Made by a program: the position numbers and the translations under genes
Origin: Puccinellia tenuiflora
Lineage: Eukaryota > Streptophyta > Magnoliopsida > Poales > Poaceae
Assembly (NCBI GenBank): GCA_012064385.1
Contig: QRDG01000399.1
Location: 208,874 to 272,873 of the forward strand
Direction: 5' to 3'
DNA length: 64,000 nt
Part shown: piece by piece, positions 20,424-33,778 of the stretch
Numbering within the stretch: the first letter of the stretch is position 1
Layout of the letters: each line of letters starts with the position of its first letter
The notes under the pieces: generated by a model
Seen by the model: the letters and a program-made list of their open reading frames with translations, nothing else
What the model was told of the DNA's origin: nothing
The model's database searches: none

Positions 20424-23400
20424 ACCATGTGATGATTCCATGCCCGGCACCCGAAACGGGAGATTCCACCTTAAGTGTCGGAACTTACTACGGAGAGTAA
20501 GGGGGGTTCGTGAAGCGGGTCGCACCTCGGAGCCGTATCTTGGTTCCCGCAACCTCCCAACACACTCTTATACATATATTAGGGACCAATGCAAGCTTTG
20601 GTGGGATTCCGACGCTCCGGACCCCCGCTACGGTGAAACCCTACACCCGCTGGAAAAAAGTCCAACCTGTCGATCTACCCCTTTGACCGGTGCCGAGAGG
20701 GGGTAGACGCATGAACTTTTTTGCTTGGTTGTGTTAGGTTGGTACATAGGACCAATGGGAACCAACATTCCATGTGTTCTGTCGCATGATTCCATGCCCG
20801 GCACCCGAAATGGGAGATTCCACCTTAAGTGTCGGAACTTACTACGGAGAGTAAGGGGGGTTCGTGAAGCGGGTCGCACCTCGGAGCCGTATCTTGGTTC
20901 CCGCAACCTCCCAACACACTCTTATACATATATTAGGGACCAATGCAAGCTTTGGTGGGATTCCGACGCTCCGGACCCCCGCTACGGCGAAACCCTACAC
21001 CCGCTGGAAAAAGTCCAACATGTCGATCTACCCCTTTGACCGGCGCCGAGAGGGGGTAGACGCATGAACTTTTTTGCTTGGTTGTGTTAGGTTGGTACAT
21101 AGGACCAATGGGAACCAACATTCCATGTGTTCCGTCGCATGATTCCATGCCCGGCACCCGAAACGGGAGATTCCACCTTAAGTGTCGGAACTTACTACGG
21201 AGAGTAAGGGGGGTTCGTGAAGCGGGTCGCACCTCGGAGCCGTATCTTGGTTCCCGCAACCTCCCAACACACTCTTATACATATATTAGGGACCAATGCA
21301 AGCTTTGGTGGGATTCCGACGCCCCGGACCCCCGCTACGGCGAAACCCTACACCCGTTGGAAAAAAGTCCAAACTGTCGATCTACCCCTTTGACCGGCGC
21401 CGAGAGGGGGTAGACGCATGAACTTTTTTGCTTGGTTGTGTTAGGTTGGTACATAGGAACAACGGGAACCAACATTCCATGTGTTCCGTCACATGATTCC
21501 ATGCCCGGCACCCGAAACGGGAGTTTCCACCTCTAAGTGTCGGAACTTACTACGGAGTAAGGGGGGTTCGTGAAGCGGGTCGCACCTCGGAGCCGTATCT
21601 TGGTTCCCGCAACCTCCCAACACACTCTTATACATATATTAGGGACCAATGCAAGCTTTGGTGGGATTCCGACGCTCCGGACCCCCGCTACGGTGAAACC
21701 CTACACCCGCTGGAAAAAAGTCCAACCTGTCGATCTACCCCTTTGACCGGCGCCGAGAGGGGGTAGACGCATGAACTTTTTTGCTTGGTTGTGTTAGGTT
21801 GGTACATAGGACCAATGGGAACCAACATTCGATGTGTTCTGTCGCATGATTCCATGCCCGGCACCCGAAACGGGAGATTCCACCTTAAGTGTCGGAACTT
21901 ACTACGGAGAGTAAGGGGGGTTCGTGAAGCGGGTCGCACCTCGGAGCCGTATCTTGGTTCCTGCAACCTCCCAACACACTCTTATACATATATTAGGGAC
22001 CAATGCAAGCTTTGGTGTGATTCCGACGCTCCGGACCCCCGCTACAGCGAAACCCTACACCCGCTGGAAAAAAGTCCAACCTGTCGATCTACCCCTTTGA
22101 CCGGCACCGAGAGGGGGTAGACGCATGAACTTTTTTGCTTGGTTGTGTTAGTTTGGTACATAGGACCAATGGGAACACCCATTCCATGTGTTCCGTCGCA
22201 TGATTCCATGCCCGGCACCCGAAACGGGAGTTTCCACCTCTAAGTGTCGGAACTTACTACGGAGTAAGGGGGGTTCGTGAAGCGGGTCGCACCTCAGAGC
22301 CGTATCTTGGTTCCCGCAACCTCCCAACACACTCTTATACATATATTAGGGACCAATGCAAGCTTTGGTGGGATTCCGACGCTCCGGACCCCCGGTACGG
22401 CGAAACCCTACACCCGCTGGAAAAAAGTCCAACCTGTCGATCTACCCCTTTGACCGGCGCCGAGAGGGGGTAGACGCATGAACTTTTTTGCTTGGTTGTG
22501 TTAGGTTGGTACATAGGACCAATGGGAACCAACATTCCATGTGTTCCGTCGCATGATTCCATGCCCGGCACCCGAAACGGGAGATTCCACCTTAAGTGTC
22601 GGAACTTAATACGGAGAGTAAGGGGGGTTCGTGAAGCGGGTCGCACCTCGGAGCCGTATCTTGGTTCCTGCAACCTCCCAACACACTCGTATACATATAT
22701 TAGGGACCAATGCAAGCTTTGGTGGGATTCCGACGCTCCGGACCTCCACTACAGCGAAACCCTACACCCGCTGGAAAAAAGTCCAACCTGTCGATCTACC
22801 CCTTTGACCGGCGCCGAGAGGGGGTAGACGCATGAACTTTTTTGCTTGGTTGTGTTAGGTTGGTACATAGGACCAATGGGAACACCCATTCCATGTGTTC
22901 CGTCGCATGATTCCATGCCCGGGACCCGAAACGGGAGTTTCCACCTCTAAGTGTCGGAACTTACTACGGAGTAAGGGGGTTCGTGAAGCGGGTCGCACCT
23001 CGGAGCCGTATCTTGGTTCCTGCAACCTCCCAACACACTCTTATACATATATTAGGGACCAATGCAAGCTTTGGTGGGATTCCGACGCTCCGGACCCCCG
23101 GTACGGCGAAACCCTACACCCGCTGGAAAAAAGTCCAACCTGTCGATCTACCCCTTTGACCGGCGCCGAGAGGGGGTAGACGCATGAACTTTTTTGCTTG
23201 GTTGTGTTAGGTTGGTACATAGGACCAATGGGAACCAACATTCCATGTGTTCCGTCGCATGATTCCATGCCCGGCACCCGAAACGGGAGATTCCACCTTA
23301 AGTGTCGGAACTTACTACGGAGAGTAAGGGGGGTTCGTGAAGCGGGTCGCACCTCGGAGCCGTATCTTGGTTCCCGCAACCTCCCAACACACTCTTATAC

Positions 23401-26400
23401 ATATATTAGGGACCAATGCAAGCTTTGGTGGGATTCTGACGCTCCGGACCCCCGCTACGGTGAAACCCTACACCCGCTGGAAAAAGTCCAACTTGTCGAT
23501 CTACCCCTTTGACTGGCGCTGAGAGGGGGTAGACGCATGAACTTTTTTGCTTGGTTGTGTTAGGTTGGTACATAGGACCAATGGGAACCAACATTCCATG
23601 TGTTCCGTCGCATGATTCCATGCCCGGCACCCGAAACGGGAGATTCCACCTTAAGTGTCGGAACTTACTGCGGAGAGTACGGGGGGTTCATGAAGCGGGT
23701 CGCACCTCGGAGCCGTATCTTGGTTCCCGCAACCTCCCAACACACTCTTATACATATATTAGGGACCAATGCAAGCTTTGGTGGGATTCCGACGCTCCGG
23801 ACCCCCGGTACGGCGAAACCCTACACCCGCTGGAAAAAAGTCCAACCTGTCGATCTACCCCTTTGACCGGCGCCGAGAGGGGGTAGACGCATGAACTTTT
23901 TTCCTTGGTTGTGTTAGGTTGGTACATAGGACCAATGGGAACTAACATTCCATGTGTTCCGTCGCATGATTCCATGCCCGGCACTCGAAACGGGAGATTC
24001 CACCTTAAGTGTCGGAACTTACTACGGAGAGTAAGGGGGGTTCGTGAAGCGGGACGCACCTCGGAGCCGTATCTTGGTTCCCGAAACCTCCCAACACACT
24101 CTTATACGTATATTAGGGACCAATGCAAGCTTTGGTGGGATTCCGACGCCCCGGACCCTCGCTACGGCGAAACCCTACACCCGTTGGAAAAAAGTCCAAC
24201 CTGTCGATCTACCCCTTTGACCGGCGCCGAGAGGGGGTAGACGCATGAACTTTTTTGCTTGGTTGTGTTAGGTTGGTACATAGGAACAACGGGAACCAAC
24301 ATTCCATGTGTTCCGTCACATGATTCCATGCCCGGCACCCGAAACGGGAGTTTCCACCTCTAAGTGTCGGAACTTACTACGGAGTAAGGGGGTTCGTGAA
24401 GCGGGTCGCACCTCGGAGCCGTATCTTGGTTCCCGCAACCTCCCAACACACTCTTATACATATATTAGGGACCAATGCAAGCTTTGGTGGGATTCCGACG
24501 CTCCGGACCCCCGGTACGGCGGAACCCTACACCCGCTGAAAAAAAGTCCAACCTGTCGATCTACCCCTTTGACCGGCGCCGAGAGGGGGTAGACGCATGA
24601 ACTTTTTTGCTTGGTTGTGTTAGGTTTGTACATAGGACCAATGGGAACCGACATTCCATGTGTTCCGTCGCATGATTCCATGCCCGGCACCCGAAACGGG
24701 AGTTTCCACCTCTAAGTGTCGGAACTTACTACGGAGTAAGGGGGGTTCGTGAAGCGGGTCGCACCTCGGAGCCGTATCTTGGTTCCCGCAACCTCCCAAC
24801 ACACTCTTATACATATATTAGGGACCAATGCAAGCTTTGGTGGGATTCCGACGCTCCGGACCCCCGGTACGGCGAAACCATACACTCGCTGGAAAAAAGT
24901 CCAACCTGTCGATCTACCCCTTTGACCGGCGCCGAGAGGGGGTAGACGCATGAACTTTTTTGCTTGGTTGTGTTAGGTTGGTACATAGGACCAATGGGAA
25001 CCAACATTCCATGTGTTCCGTCGCATGATTCCATGCCCGGCACCCGAAACGGGAGATTCCACCTTAAGTGTCGGAACTTACTACGGAGAGTAAGGGGGGT
25101 TCGTGAAGCGGGTCGCACCTTGGAGCCGTATCTTGGTTCCCGCAACTTCCCAACACACTCTTATACATATATTAGGGACCAATGCAAGCTTTGGTGGGAT
25201 TCCGACGCTCCGGACCCCCGCTACGGTGAAACCCTACACCCGCTGGAAAAAAGTCCAACCTGTCGATCTACCCCTTTGACCGGCGCCGAGAGGGGGTAGA
25301 CGCATGAATTTTTTTGCTTGGTTGTGTTAGGTTAGTACATAGGACCAATGGGAACCAACATTCCATGTGTTCCGTCGCATGATTCCATGCCAGGCACCCG
25401 AAACGGGAGATTCCACCTTAAGTGTCGGAACTTACTACGGAGAGTAAGGGGGGTTCGTGAAGCGGGTCGCACCTCGGAGCCGTATCTTGGTTCCCGCAAC
25501 CTCCCAACACACTCTTATACATATATTAGGGATCAATGCAAGCTTTGGTGGGATTCCGACGCTCCGGACCCCCGCTACGGCGAAACCCTACACCCGTTGG
25601 AAAAAAGTCCAACTTGTCGATCTACCCCTTTGACCGGCGCCGAGAGGGGGTAGACGCATGAACTTTTTTGCCTGGTTGTGTTAGGTTGGTACATAGGACC
25701 AATGGGAACCAACATTCCATGTGTTCCGTCGCATGATTCCATGCCCGGCACCCGAAACGGGAGTTTCCACCTCTAAGTGTCGGAACTTACTACGGAGTAA
25801 GGGGGGTTCGTGAAGCGGGTCGAACCTCGGAGCCATATCTTGGTTCCCGCAACCTCCCAACACACTCTTATACATATGTTAGGGACCAATGCAAGCTTTG
25901 GTGGGATTCCGACGCTCCGGACCCCCGGTACGGCGAAACCATACACCCGCTGGAAAAAAGTCTAACCTGTCGATCTACCCCTTTGACCAGCGCCGAGAGG
26001 GGGTAGACGCATGAACTTTTTTGCTTGGTTGTGTTAGTTTGGTACATAGGACCAATGGGAACCAACATTCCATGTGTTCCGTCGCATGATTCCATGCCCG
26101 GCACCCGAAACGGGAGATTCCACCTTAAGTGTCGGAACTTACTACGGAGAGTAAGGGGGGTTCGTGAAGCGGGTCGCACCTCGAAGCCGTATCTTGGTTC
26201 CCGCAACCTCCCAACACACTCTTATACATATATTAGGGACCACTGCAAGCTTTGGTGGGATTCCGACGCTCCGGACCCCCGGTACGGCGAAACCCTACAC
26301 CCGCTGGAAAAAAGTCCAACCTGTCGATCTACCCCTTTGACCGGCGCCGAGAGGGGGTAGACGCATGAACTTTTTTTCTTGGTTGTGTTAGGTTGGTACA

Positions 26401-26737
26401 TAGGACCAATGGGAACCAACATTCCATGTGTTCCGTCGCATGATTCCATGCCCGGCACCCGAAACGGGAGTTTCCACCTCTAAGTGTCGGAACTTACTAC
26501 GGAGTAAGGGGGGTTCGTGAAGCGGGTCGCACCTCGGAGCCGTATCTTGGTTCCCGCAACCTCCCAACACACTCTTATACATATATTAGGGACCAATGCA
26601 AGCTTTGGTGGGATTCCGGCGCTCCGGACCCCCGGTACGGCGAAACCCTACACCCGCTGGAAAAAAGTCCAACCTGTCGATCTACCCCTTTGACCGGCGC
26701 CGAGAGGGGGTAGACGCATGAACTTTTTTGCTTGGTA
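20424..26737. repeat. Satellite-like tandem array, 18 units of ~353 bp
   Basis: The landmark gaacttttttgcttggttgtg recurs every 353-355 bp. I count 18 units. Two subtypes differ at one block: A has gggagattccaccttaag plus ggagagtaagg; B has gggagtttccacctctaag plus ggagtaagg. The order is AAABABABAAABBAABAB. Each unit has CCAAT (gggaccaatg) and a TATA-like stretch (cttatacatatatta). A partial unit end also occurs at about 20110-20160, outside the array. Short frames open on both strands repeat with the unit and are broken between units, so I do not call genes. Confidence 0.93.
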
Positions 26738-26975
26738 ATTAATGTATTAACTAATGCTAATAAAAAATCCATAAAAATAGTAAAGAAGAAAATAAATTAA
26801 AAGAAAAAACAAACATAAAGAAAAAATGAAAAAATACAAAAGCAAACCTTTGCCGTGTGTTCTTGTTGCCTTTGCCGTGCGCCCTGTTCTTCCCTCACGG
26901 CAAAGACCTTTGCCGTGGGCCGCCGCACACACGGCAAAGACCCTGTCTTATCCCTTCAGACAGGGCACCACGCAC
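26738..26975. repeat. Internal TTTGCCGTG cluster after the array
   Basis: AT-rich join (26738-26845), then about five tttgccgtg or cacggcaaag motifs (26846-26940), the same motif family as at the element ends. The satellite array therefore sits within, or splits, the left subterminal region. Confidence 0.7.
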
Positions 26976-26984
26976 GCACACACG

Positions 26985-27192
26985 CACACCACACACCACA
27001 CACCCAGCCCCCACGCACGCACGCACACACGCCGCCGGCCCGCCGCTGCAGCGCCGCCCGCGCCCGCGAGCTCCTCCTCCCCGCACCCGACCTCCTTCCC
27101 GACCCCGGCCCGACCCCATCGAGCTCGGTGGCGGTGCGACCTCCTCCCGCCCCGACCTGCTTCCGCCCCGGCCCCCTCCCCGACCTCCTCCC
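26985..27192. repeat. GC-rich leader of the CACTA, first copy of a duplicated segment
   Basis: CA-rich then CCTCC-rich sequence (cacgcacgcacacacgccgcc ... cccgacctcc). A similar segment recurs at 35687-35880 on the other side of the nested Copia, so a ~190-bp tandem duplication predates that insertion. Probably 5' untranslated leader. Confidence 0.6.
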
Positions 27193-29090
27193 TGATGGGG
27201 TCGCAGCATGGAAAACAAAAAATTTCTACGCGGCAAGCGGAATAAACCCCAAGGATCTAGATCTACGAGATGAAGATAGCGAAGGTGAGATCCAATCTCT
27301 TACCCTTGAAGATCAACAAACGCGTTTTGTCGGTGCATGGGTTGGCTAGTCGATCCCCGCAACTAGACTCGTCTAGTCGCGAGGAGATGTATTATCCTCG
27401 AGATCCAATCCGGTGAAGTGCAGCAACGGGCAGCACCTCCGCGGCGTCCACACGTACGGCTCGATGAAGACGTCGACTCCTTGATCCCGCAAGCGAGAAG
27501 ACGTGGCCTTGATGATCTCAGCAGCACGACGGTAGTGCCGGTGATGATGACGATCTCCGCGAGCAGGGCTTCGCCAAGCCAAGCAAGAGGAGAGGGAGAG
27601 GAGGAGGTGGCGCAGCCCCTAGGGCTAGGGGGTGCGGCAGCCTTTGGTGGAGGTGGTGGTGCGCAGCCCCCTTGGGAGAGGGGTGCGGCTAGGGTTAGGG
27701 TAGGAGAGGGGGGGTGCGGCTTGGGGCAGCCTCAAGGGTGTGGTGCGCCCCCCCTCCCCTCCTTATATAGGAGGCCGGCTAGGGCTAGGGCAGGGGGCCG
27801 GCCGGCCCCCCCTTTGCTTGCCCCCCAAAGTTGGAGTCCATCTAGGACTCCTCCTTGGGCCCCTTTCCTAAAGGGTGGAGGGCCCAACTCCTAGTCCAAC
27901 TAGGAGTGGGTTCCCCTTTTTCCTTAGCCGCACCAGCCCATGTGGGCCTTAGGTGGTGCGCCCCACCTAGGTGGTGGCAGCACCCCTTTGGTCCATGTGG
28001 GCCCCATACAAAATATGGTCCCACTTCTAGACCCTTCTAGAACATTCCGGAACCTTCCGGTACCCTATAAATAATTTCCGGAACTTTTCCGAAACCTTCG
28101 GAAACCACTTTCCATATATGAATCTTATTCTCCGGACTCCTCCGGAACCTCTCGTGATGTCTGGGATCCCATCCGAGACTCCGAATCACCATTCGTTCAC
28201 TTCATCATTTAATTCATCGCAAAACCTAATTTCATCGGAACGTTAAGTGTGTGACCCTACGGGTTCGAGAATGCATAGACATGATCATATCAATAATTAA
28301 TAGCGGGACCGGGATGCCCATATTAATTCCTATACACTCAACGAAAACCTTTTCTCGATTGAACCACGATGCCGGAGATTCAATTAATCTCATATATGAT
28401 TCCCTTTGTCTCACGATATTTTACTTGCCCGAGATATAATCGTTGACATCCCCATGTCTAGTTTAATCTCGTTACCGGCAAGTTCTCTTTACTCATCCAT
28501 AATATAGGATCCCGGTGATTACAACCTAATCACATGTCTGCAGACTTTTGATGCTATATTACCGAGAAGGCCTGGAGATATCTTCTCCGTCACATGGAGG
28601 GACAAATTCCACTCTCGATTCATATCACCCAACAACCCACCATCGGAGATACCTGAAAGCCACCTTTATAATCACCCAGTTACGAAGTGACGTTTGATGT
28701 CCACAAAGTATTCCTCCGGTGAACGGGATTGATATAATCTCATGGTCTAAGGAAACTATATTTGGCATATTAAAAGTGTTGACAACAAAACTTTTGTGAC
28801 ACGATTAATTGCAACTCTTTATTTGGGTCATGTCCATCACACCATTACTCCTAATGATATGACTCCGTTATCAAGTGACTATAACAAGTCCATAGTTAGG
28901 AAACTCTAACTATCTCTCGATCAACGAACTAGTCCTGTAGAGGCTTACTAGGGACTCCGGGTGTTTATATTCCACACATGTATTATGTTTCCATTTAATA
29001 CAATTATAGCATGGATAATAAACTATTATCATAAACGTGAATATGCTTAATAAACCATTTTATTATTGCCTCTAGGGCATATTCCCAACA
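27193..29090 (-). repeat. 3' LTR of the nested Copia (1,898 bp)
   Basis: From tgatggggtcgcagcatgg to gcatattcccaaca in plus coordinates. Contains cctccttatataggagg (about 27759-27775), a palindrome around a TATA sequence that may be the core promoter on the minus strand. Confidence 0.92.
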
Positions 29091-29102
29091 GTCTCCCACT
29101 TG
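29091..29102 (-). other. Polypurine tract of the nested Copia
   Basis: Minus strand AAGTGGGAGAC lies directly before the TGTTGGG start of the 3' LTR. Confidence 0.85.
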
Positions 29103-31849
29103 CACTAGAGTCAATAATCTAGTTTACATTTCCCCGATCTAACACTCATGGAGTCTCACTCATGAAGTCTCAGTGCTGATCATGTTTGCTTGTGGAAGAG
29201 GTTCTGTCCGTGCTCTGTACTTTACAGCTCTTTATGTCCTTTGCAAAATTGTAACTGTCACCTAATTTGACATTACTTTATCATCATATGATAAACTTCC
29301 TATCATCCCATGATAAAACTCATTATCATATAATGTATATAATATGTTTGGTTATAGAGTGAGATACTCATATCCTTTTATGCCTATATGTATGATCAGT
29401 CAAATGGACTTTCCCATAACATATGCATCTGGAACTCACTCAATCTCGAAACAACTTTCTCAAACCAAAATATTATATCTTATTTCAATCCTTGAATTAA
29501 TCATATACTCGTATATGTTGTAGACTTAACAAATCAACAGCGAACCTTGTCACTTTGATATTTCCGATCATGCTTTCGTTGCGCTGCTCTGATTCTAAAA
29601 GATCTTCAATTTAGTCTGGCTTTATGACTTCAACCAAGTCTACCATTTTCTAAATTTATCTCAAATTCATGAAAAATGACTCCTCATTCATCATGTTCTT
29701 ACAACTAAGAACTTGGGTCACATATCGTCATATACAAACACATGGTTCTTATATGTTGAGACCTATGAACAATTCATATTGAATTCCAACATATCCTTCA
29801 ACCATCAATTTTGTACTGAGTTCTCTAACTCAATGTTTCACCTATATATCACAATGAGATGAACCATTCTTCTCTTGTTTTATTTTGAACTCCTTCAAAA
29901 ATATTTAGGTTAAGCATCTGACTTTAATGTTTATCAAACTTATCTATCCTTCATAGATACATTCATCTACATGAACATTTGACGTTCAAACTAACTTCAT
30001 AAGTTATGCATTGGTCCATGGCAACATTTACAACATTTATGAAATCTCCATTTCATTCAAACACTATGTTGTAAACTCCCACTCAAATATACACCATACA
30101 CATATTAAATTGTGAAAACACAGTGGCTCCCACTCAGAAATATGTTATCTTTATATTTGACCATGATTAACTAGTTCCCACTCAAACATATGTCACCACA
30201 TATTTTGATTATGGAAATTAATTTCTGCTCTAACTTAATATATGTCACCACATATCTTAATTAGATCTCACTCAGTTTCTTATGCACTTTCTCGACACTT
30301 TGGACTCCTCCAAAATTCTTAACTCTTAAGATTCGAGAACTCATATACGAAACACCAGCACTTTGCCAGCTCTAAGTTTTATTTATTCCACGCAAACACT
30401 TCGCAAAATAAATATGTGAAACATTCTTTTCACAAAATCAAGTAACGATTACTTTATGATTTAAACTTAAAATAGAATGACTTATAGCCACTTTCGTATT
30501 TTAAAGTTCCTATTTCTTCTTTTGTAGTTTTGCAGGTATGTCTTGTTTCCCAAACATGACAAGTAAATCATGAATATTATTTTGCAACTTTTGACAAAAT
30601 TCATATTCTTGAACCCTACATCTCTTTAGACAAGCTAAACCATAATTCAATGATCACCATCATTAAAAACTTTTATGTGTCAAGTTTTAACCAACATAGC
30701 ACTTTACATATGTGCCACTTGATACATAAACATGAAAGGTTTAAACTTTCTAAATTCATTCCAACAATTCTTTTATCCATGAAACCATTTCACGATAAAA
30801 CCACTAAAATACATAACACAACCAAACACATTGGTTTGTTCCTTTTAGTCTCACATTGTGGAATCTCTATTCATAATCTCATATGAATATTCTACAAAAC
30901 TTCATTTGCTTTGGTTTTTAATTATCTCATAATTATTGAAACCACTATTTCACATAACTCATATGCAAAATGCAAATCATTAAATAGATCCTTTATTTAA
31001 AACAGAGTGTTATCAAAAATAAATCTAAATGATACAAATAAAACCTTAAAACCAAAACCCCTCTTTATGACCACATAATATCAAATATAATGTGACTACA
31101 ATACTTTAGGTTTATCAAAACACTTTTGAATAATCTCTAAATATTGTAATTTGTGATAACACTTGTCACAAGTCTCCATACTAAACAATAACTCAAATAT
31201 TTTGTCTCTTTTGATCAAATCGAAAAGACTCAATTATCTTGTTAACTTAATATCCTTTACTTCCAAAGTCTCATCATGACATGAATAAATACTCCTATTC
31301 ACTCATCCATGATAAAATAATGATGTCTTTTATTCACTGAAAAATACAACCAACACTTGTGTTTATTTTCAGCAACTCATGGCATTTTCAGAAAATGGCA
31401 TTTTTAATCACACTACTTAGTGATGCGCATCAAGATGCTCTTCAGCACTAATAGTACAATTAAAACAAATCTCATCATTAAGTATTGGATATTTTAGCAT
31501 GTCTTTATTTTATAAGTGTTTAACTAATTATCGTTTAAATCTAGCAAAGGACAATAATCTCATAATCGAAACGTGATCTCCAAAAAAGGATTACTCATGA
31601 AAACAGAACAACCACTTGTCTTTAACATGAATGACCGTCTCACAAATCGAGACACACTAATTTAAGATCACACTTAATTCGATTACAAAACTCATTCAAA
31701 TCCTCTAATTTAAAACGATAAATGTAGAAGTAGAACATCGCCAGCATCAACTCCTTGATTGCCATCTTCCCGCGAAATCCACTCAGTCCCTCCATGCACT
31801 TCTCAAACGGCAGGCCCTGTTTTCATAAAACAGCACAAGTATCAAATAC
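29103..31849. other. AT-rich interior without pol in the nested Copia
   Basis: 2.7 kb of AT-rich sequence where pol would be expected. No frame over ~80 codons and no Copia pol motif on either strand. It may be foreign filler, as in other large non-autonomous derivatives. Confidence 0.7.
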
Positions 31850-32530
31850 TTAGCTCACCACAAGTGTAAATGGGACATTTAAACATTTATAACTAGTATA
31901 TAAAAATATACCTCCTGTGTTGACTACTTCTCCTGCTATGGGTTCCACTTTAACTTGACGCAGCTGGGAAATAAAATCACAGAAAGTGATTGAATCCCTT
32001 CCCATGATATAGTCCTTGACATAATCCTTATAGCTGGGGGGAAGCGAGCGCAACACCCCATCTATTGCCATCTCGTCAGTTATTTCATGGTTCCAAACAT
32101 CCACCATAGTATAATACAGCCGGTGCATCTTACTCAGGTGTTGTTCCAAGCAAGTGTTTTCTTCCATCTTAGTTGAAAGAAAATCATCCAAGCATTCAAA
32201 CCTTGCAACTCTAACTTGTGCTATGAACCTTCGTTTCAGCTCATCGACAATCTCCATTGCGCTCAAGTTTCCAAATTGTCTACCAAGGTTAGAATCCATG
32301 AAGGTGCATATCAGCCACTCGACTCTCAAGTAGGTGGTCTTTTGATCATACCACTCCATATACCCTTCATAGTCAATAGTAACATCAGGGCGTTTTTCTA
32401 AAGGTTCATCTATCACGTAGAGCTCGTCATTGGTGTATAGGGCTTCTCTCAGATGCATGTACCATTCAGCAAAGTTTGACCCATCGAGACGCAGCTCCTC
32501 AGCAAGAAACATACTACTGTAGTCTCCCAT
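31850..32530 (-). CDS. Copia gag-like protein (UBN2 domain), sole ORF of the nested element
   Basis: 226 codons from ATG at 32530. The start MGDYSSMFLAEELRLDGSNF and the following W-Y-M-H-L-R-E-A-L are typical of plant Copia gag (UBN2) proteins. Later landmarks are E-N-T-C-L-E-Q-H-L and LRSLPPSYKDYV. The frame ends before any CCHC zinc knuckle, about residue 205 leading into unrelated sequence. Loss of the knuckle suggests it does not package RNA as normal gag does. A short further frame (starting GLPFEKCMEGLSG near 31812) could follow a small intron, but I could not find a phase-consistent intron of normal size. Confidence 0.75.
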   Translation of the reverse strand: MGDYSSMFLAEELRLDGSNFAEWYMHLREALYTNDELYVIDEPLEKRPDVTIDYEGYMEWYDQKTTYLRVEWLICTFMDSNLGRQFGNLSAMEIVDELKRRFIAQVRVARFECLDDFLSTKMEENTCLEQHLSKMHRLYYTMVDVWNHEITDEMAIDGVLRSLPPSYKDYVKDYIMGRDSITFCDFISQLRQVKVEPIAGEVVNTGGIFLYTSYKCLNVPFTLVVS

Positions 32531-33778
32531 GATCTACAAGGATTTTGCAAAGACATCTTTAGGACACTGGTTTATGACAATTTTAGTTCAACTTAATCAA
32601 ATTAATGAACTCCCACTAAACTCAACATCTCTCCGGTTGATTAGTGACACACGATCCAAATCCACTACACCACCACCGATCATCACGTGAGATGATGTAG
32701 CTTCAATGGTGAACAACTCAGTGTTGATCATATCATTCATATGACTCGTGTTTAACCTTTCGGTTCCGTGTTCCCGAGGCCATGTCTGTACATGCTAGGC
32801 TCATCAAGATAACCGTAGTATTTCCGCATGTGCAAACTGGCTTGCACCCATTGTATGTGAACGTTGAATCTATCACACCCGATCATCACGTGATGCTTCG
32901 AAACGACGAACTTTCGCAACGGCACATACTAGGGGAGAACACTTAATTATCTTGATATTAACATGAGAGATCACCTTATCATGCTACCGTCGCGATCACA
33001 TCTAAGCATAACAATAAGGTGCATATAAGGGATAAACATCACATGCAATTCATAATTGTGATATGATATGGCCTTTCTTCATATGCTCTTAGATCTCCAT
33101 CTTCAAAGCACCGGCAAGATCTCCATCTCCGGCATGATCTCCATCATCTTGGCGCCATCACCATAGTTGTCCACCAACTATTGCAACTACCACTAATGCT
33201 ACTCTTAGCAATAAAGTAAAGCAAATACATGGTGATTCATTGATACGCAGGTCACATAAAATAAAAGACAACCATATGGCTCCTGCCGGTTGCCGTACTC
33301 GTCGACATGCAAGTCGCGAAATATTACAAACATGATCATTGCATACATTATCACAAATCACATTGGCCATATCACATCACTTGACCCCCTCTGCAAAAAC
33401 AAGTTAGACGACCTCTACTTTGTTTATGCAAATTTTACGTGGCTTGGGTCAACGAGATAGAACTGTTCTAATCTACGCAAAAACCACAACGGTGATATAA
33501 TAGTTGCTTATTTACTCATCCTTTTGAAAGGCCTTCCATTGAAAATTGCATCCTCACTAAAGCAAGAGAAACAGACACCCGGCAGCCACTTATGCAAAAC
33601 AAGTTGCATGTCAGTCATGGAACCGGTCTCTCGTGCGTGGACGAGAAGGTTGGTCCGGGCCGCTTCAATCTCACAATACCGCAAAGATGCAAAGTGCACG
33701 CGAGAAGGTAGCAACATAAAATATCAACGCCCACAACTCCTTGTGTTCTAATCGCACCAACATCTACGAATAGATCTA
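32531..33778. other. Leader between PBS and gag of the nested Copia
   Basis: AT-rich, no supported coding frame; probably the untranslated leader. Confidence 0.6.

Noticed and set aside
20725..26360. Repeated ~111-codon frames on plus and ~112-codon frames on minus in each array unit
   Set aside because: They exist on both strands, repeat with the satellite period, and are broken between units (353 is not a multiple of 3). No domain is recognisable.
20424..26737. CRISPR-like or rDNA spacer array
   Set aside because: Units are contiguous with no spacers, and the array lies within a CACTA. No rRNA gene is nearby.
26855..27349. Overlapping Pro- and Arg-rich frames around the CACTA leader
   Set aside because: Product of CA- and CCTCC-rich repeats; they run into the nested LTR without a recognisable domain.
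27373..28040. Frames of 60-158 codons in the nested Copia LTR, repeated at 33963-34641
   Set aside because: LTR sequence, non-coding. The repetition reflects the second LTR, not a gene duplication.
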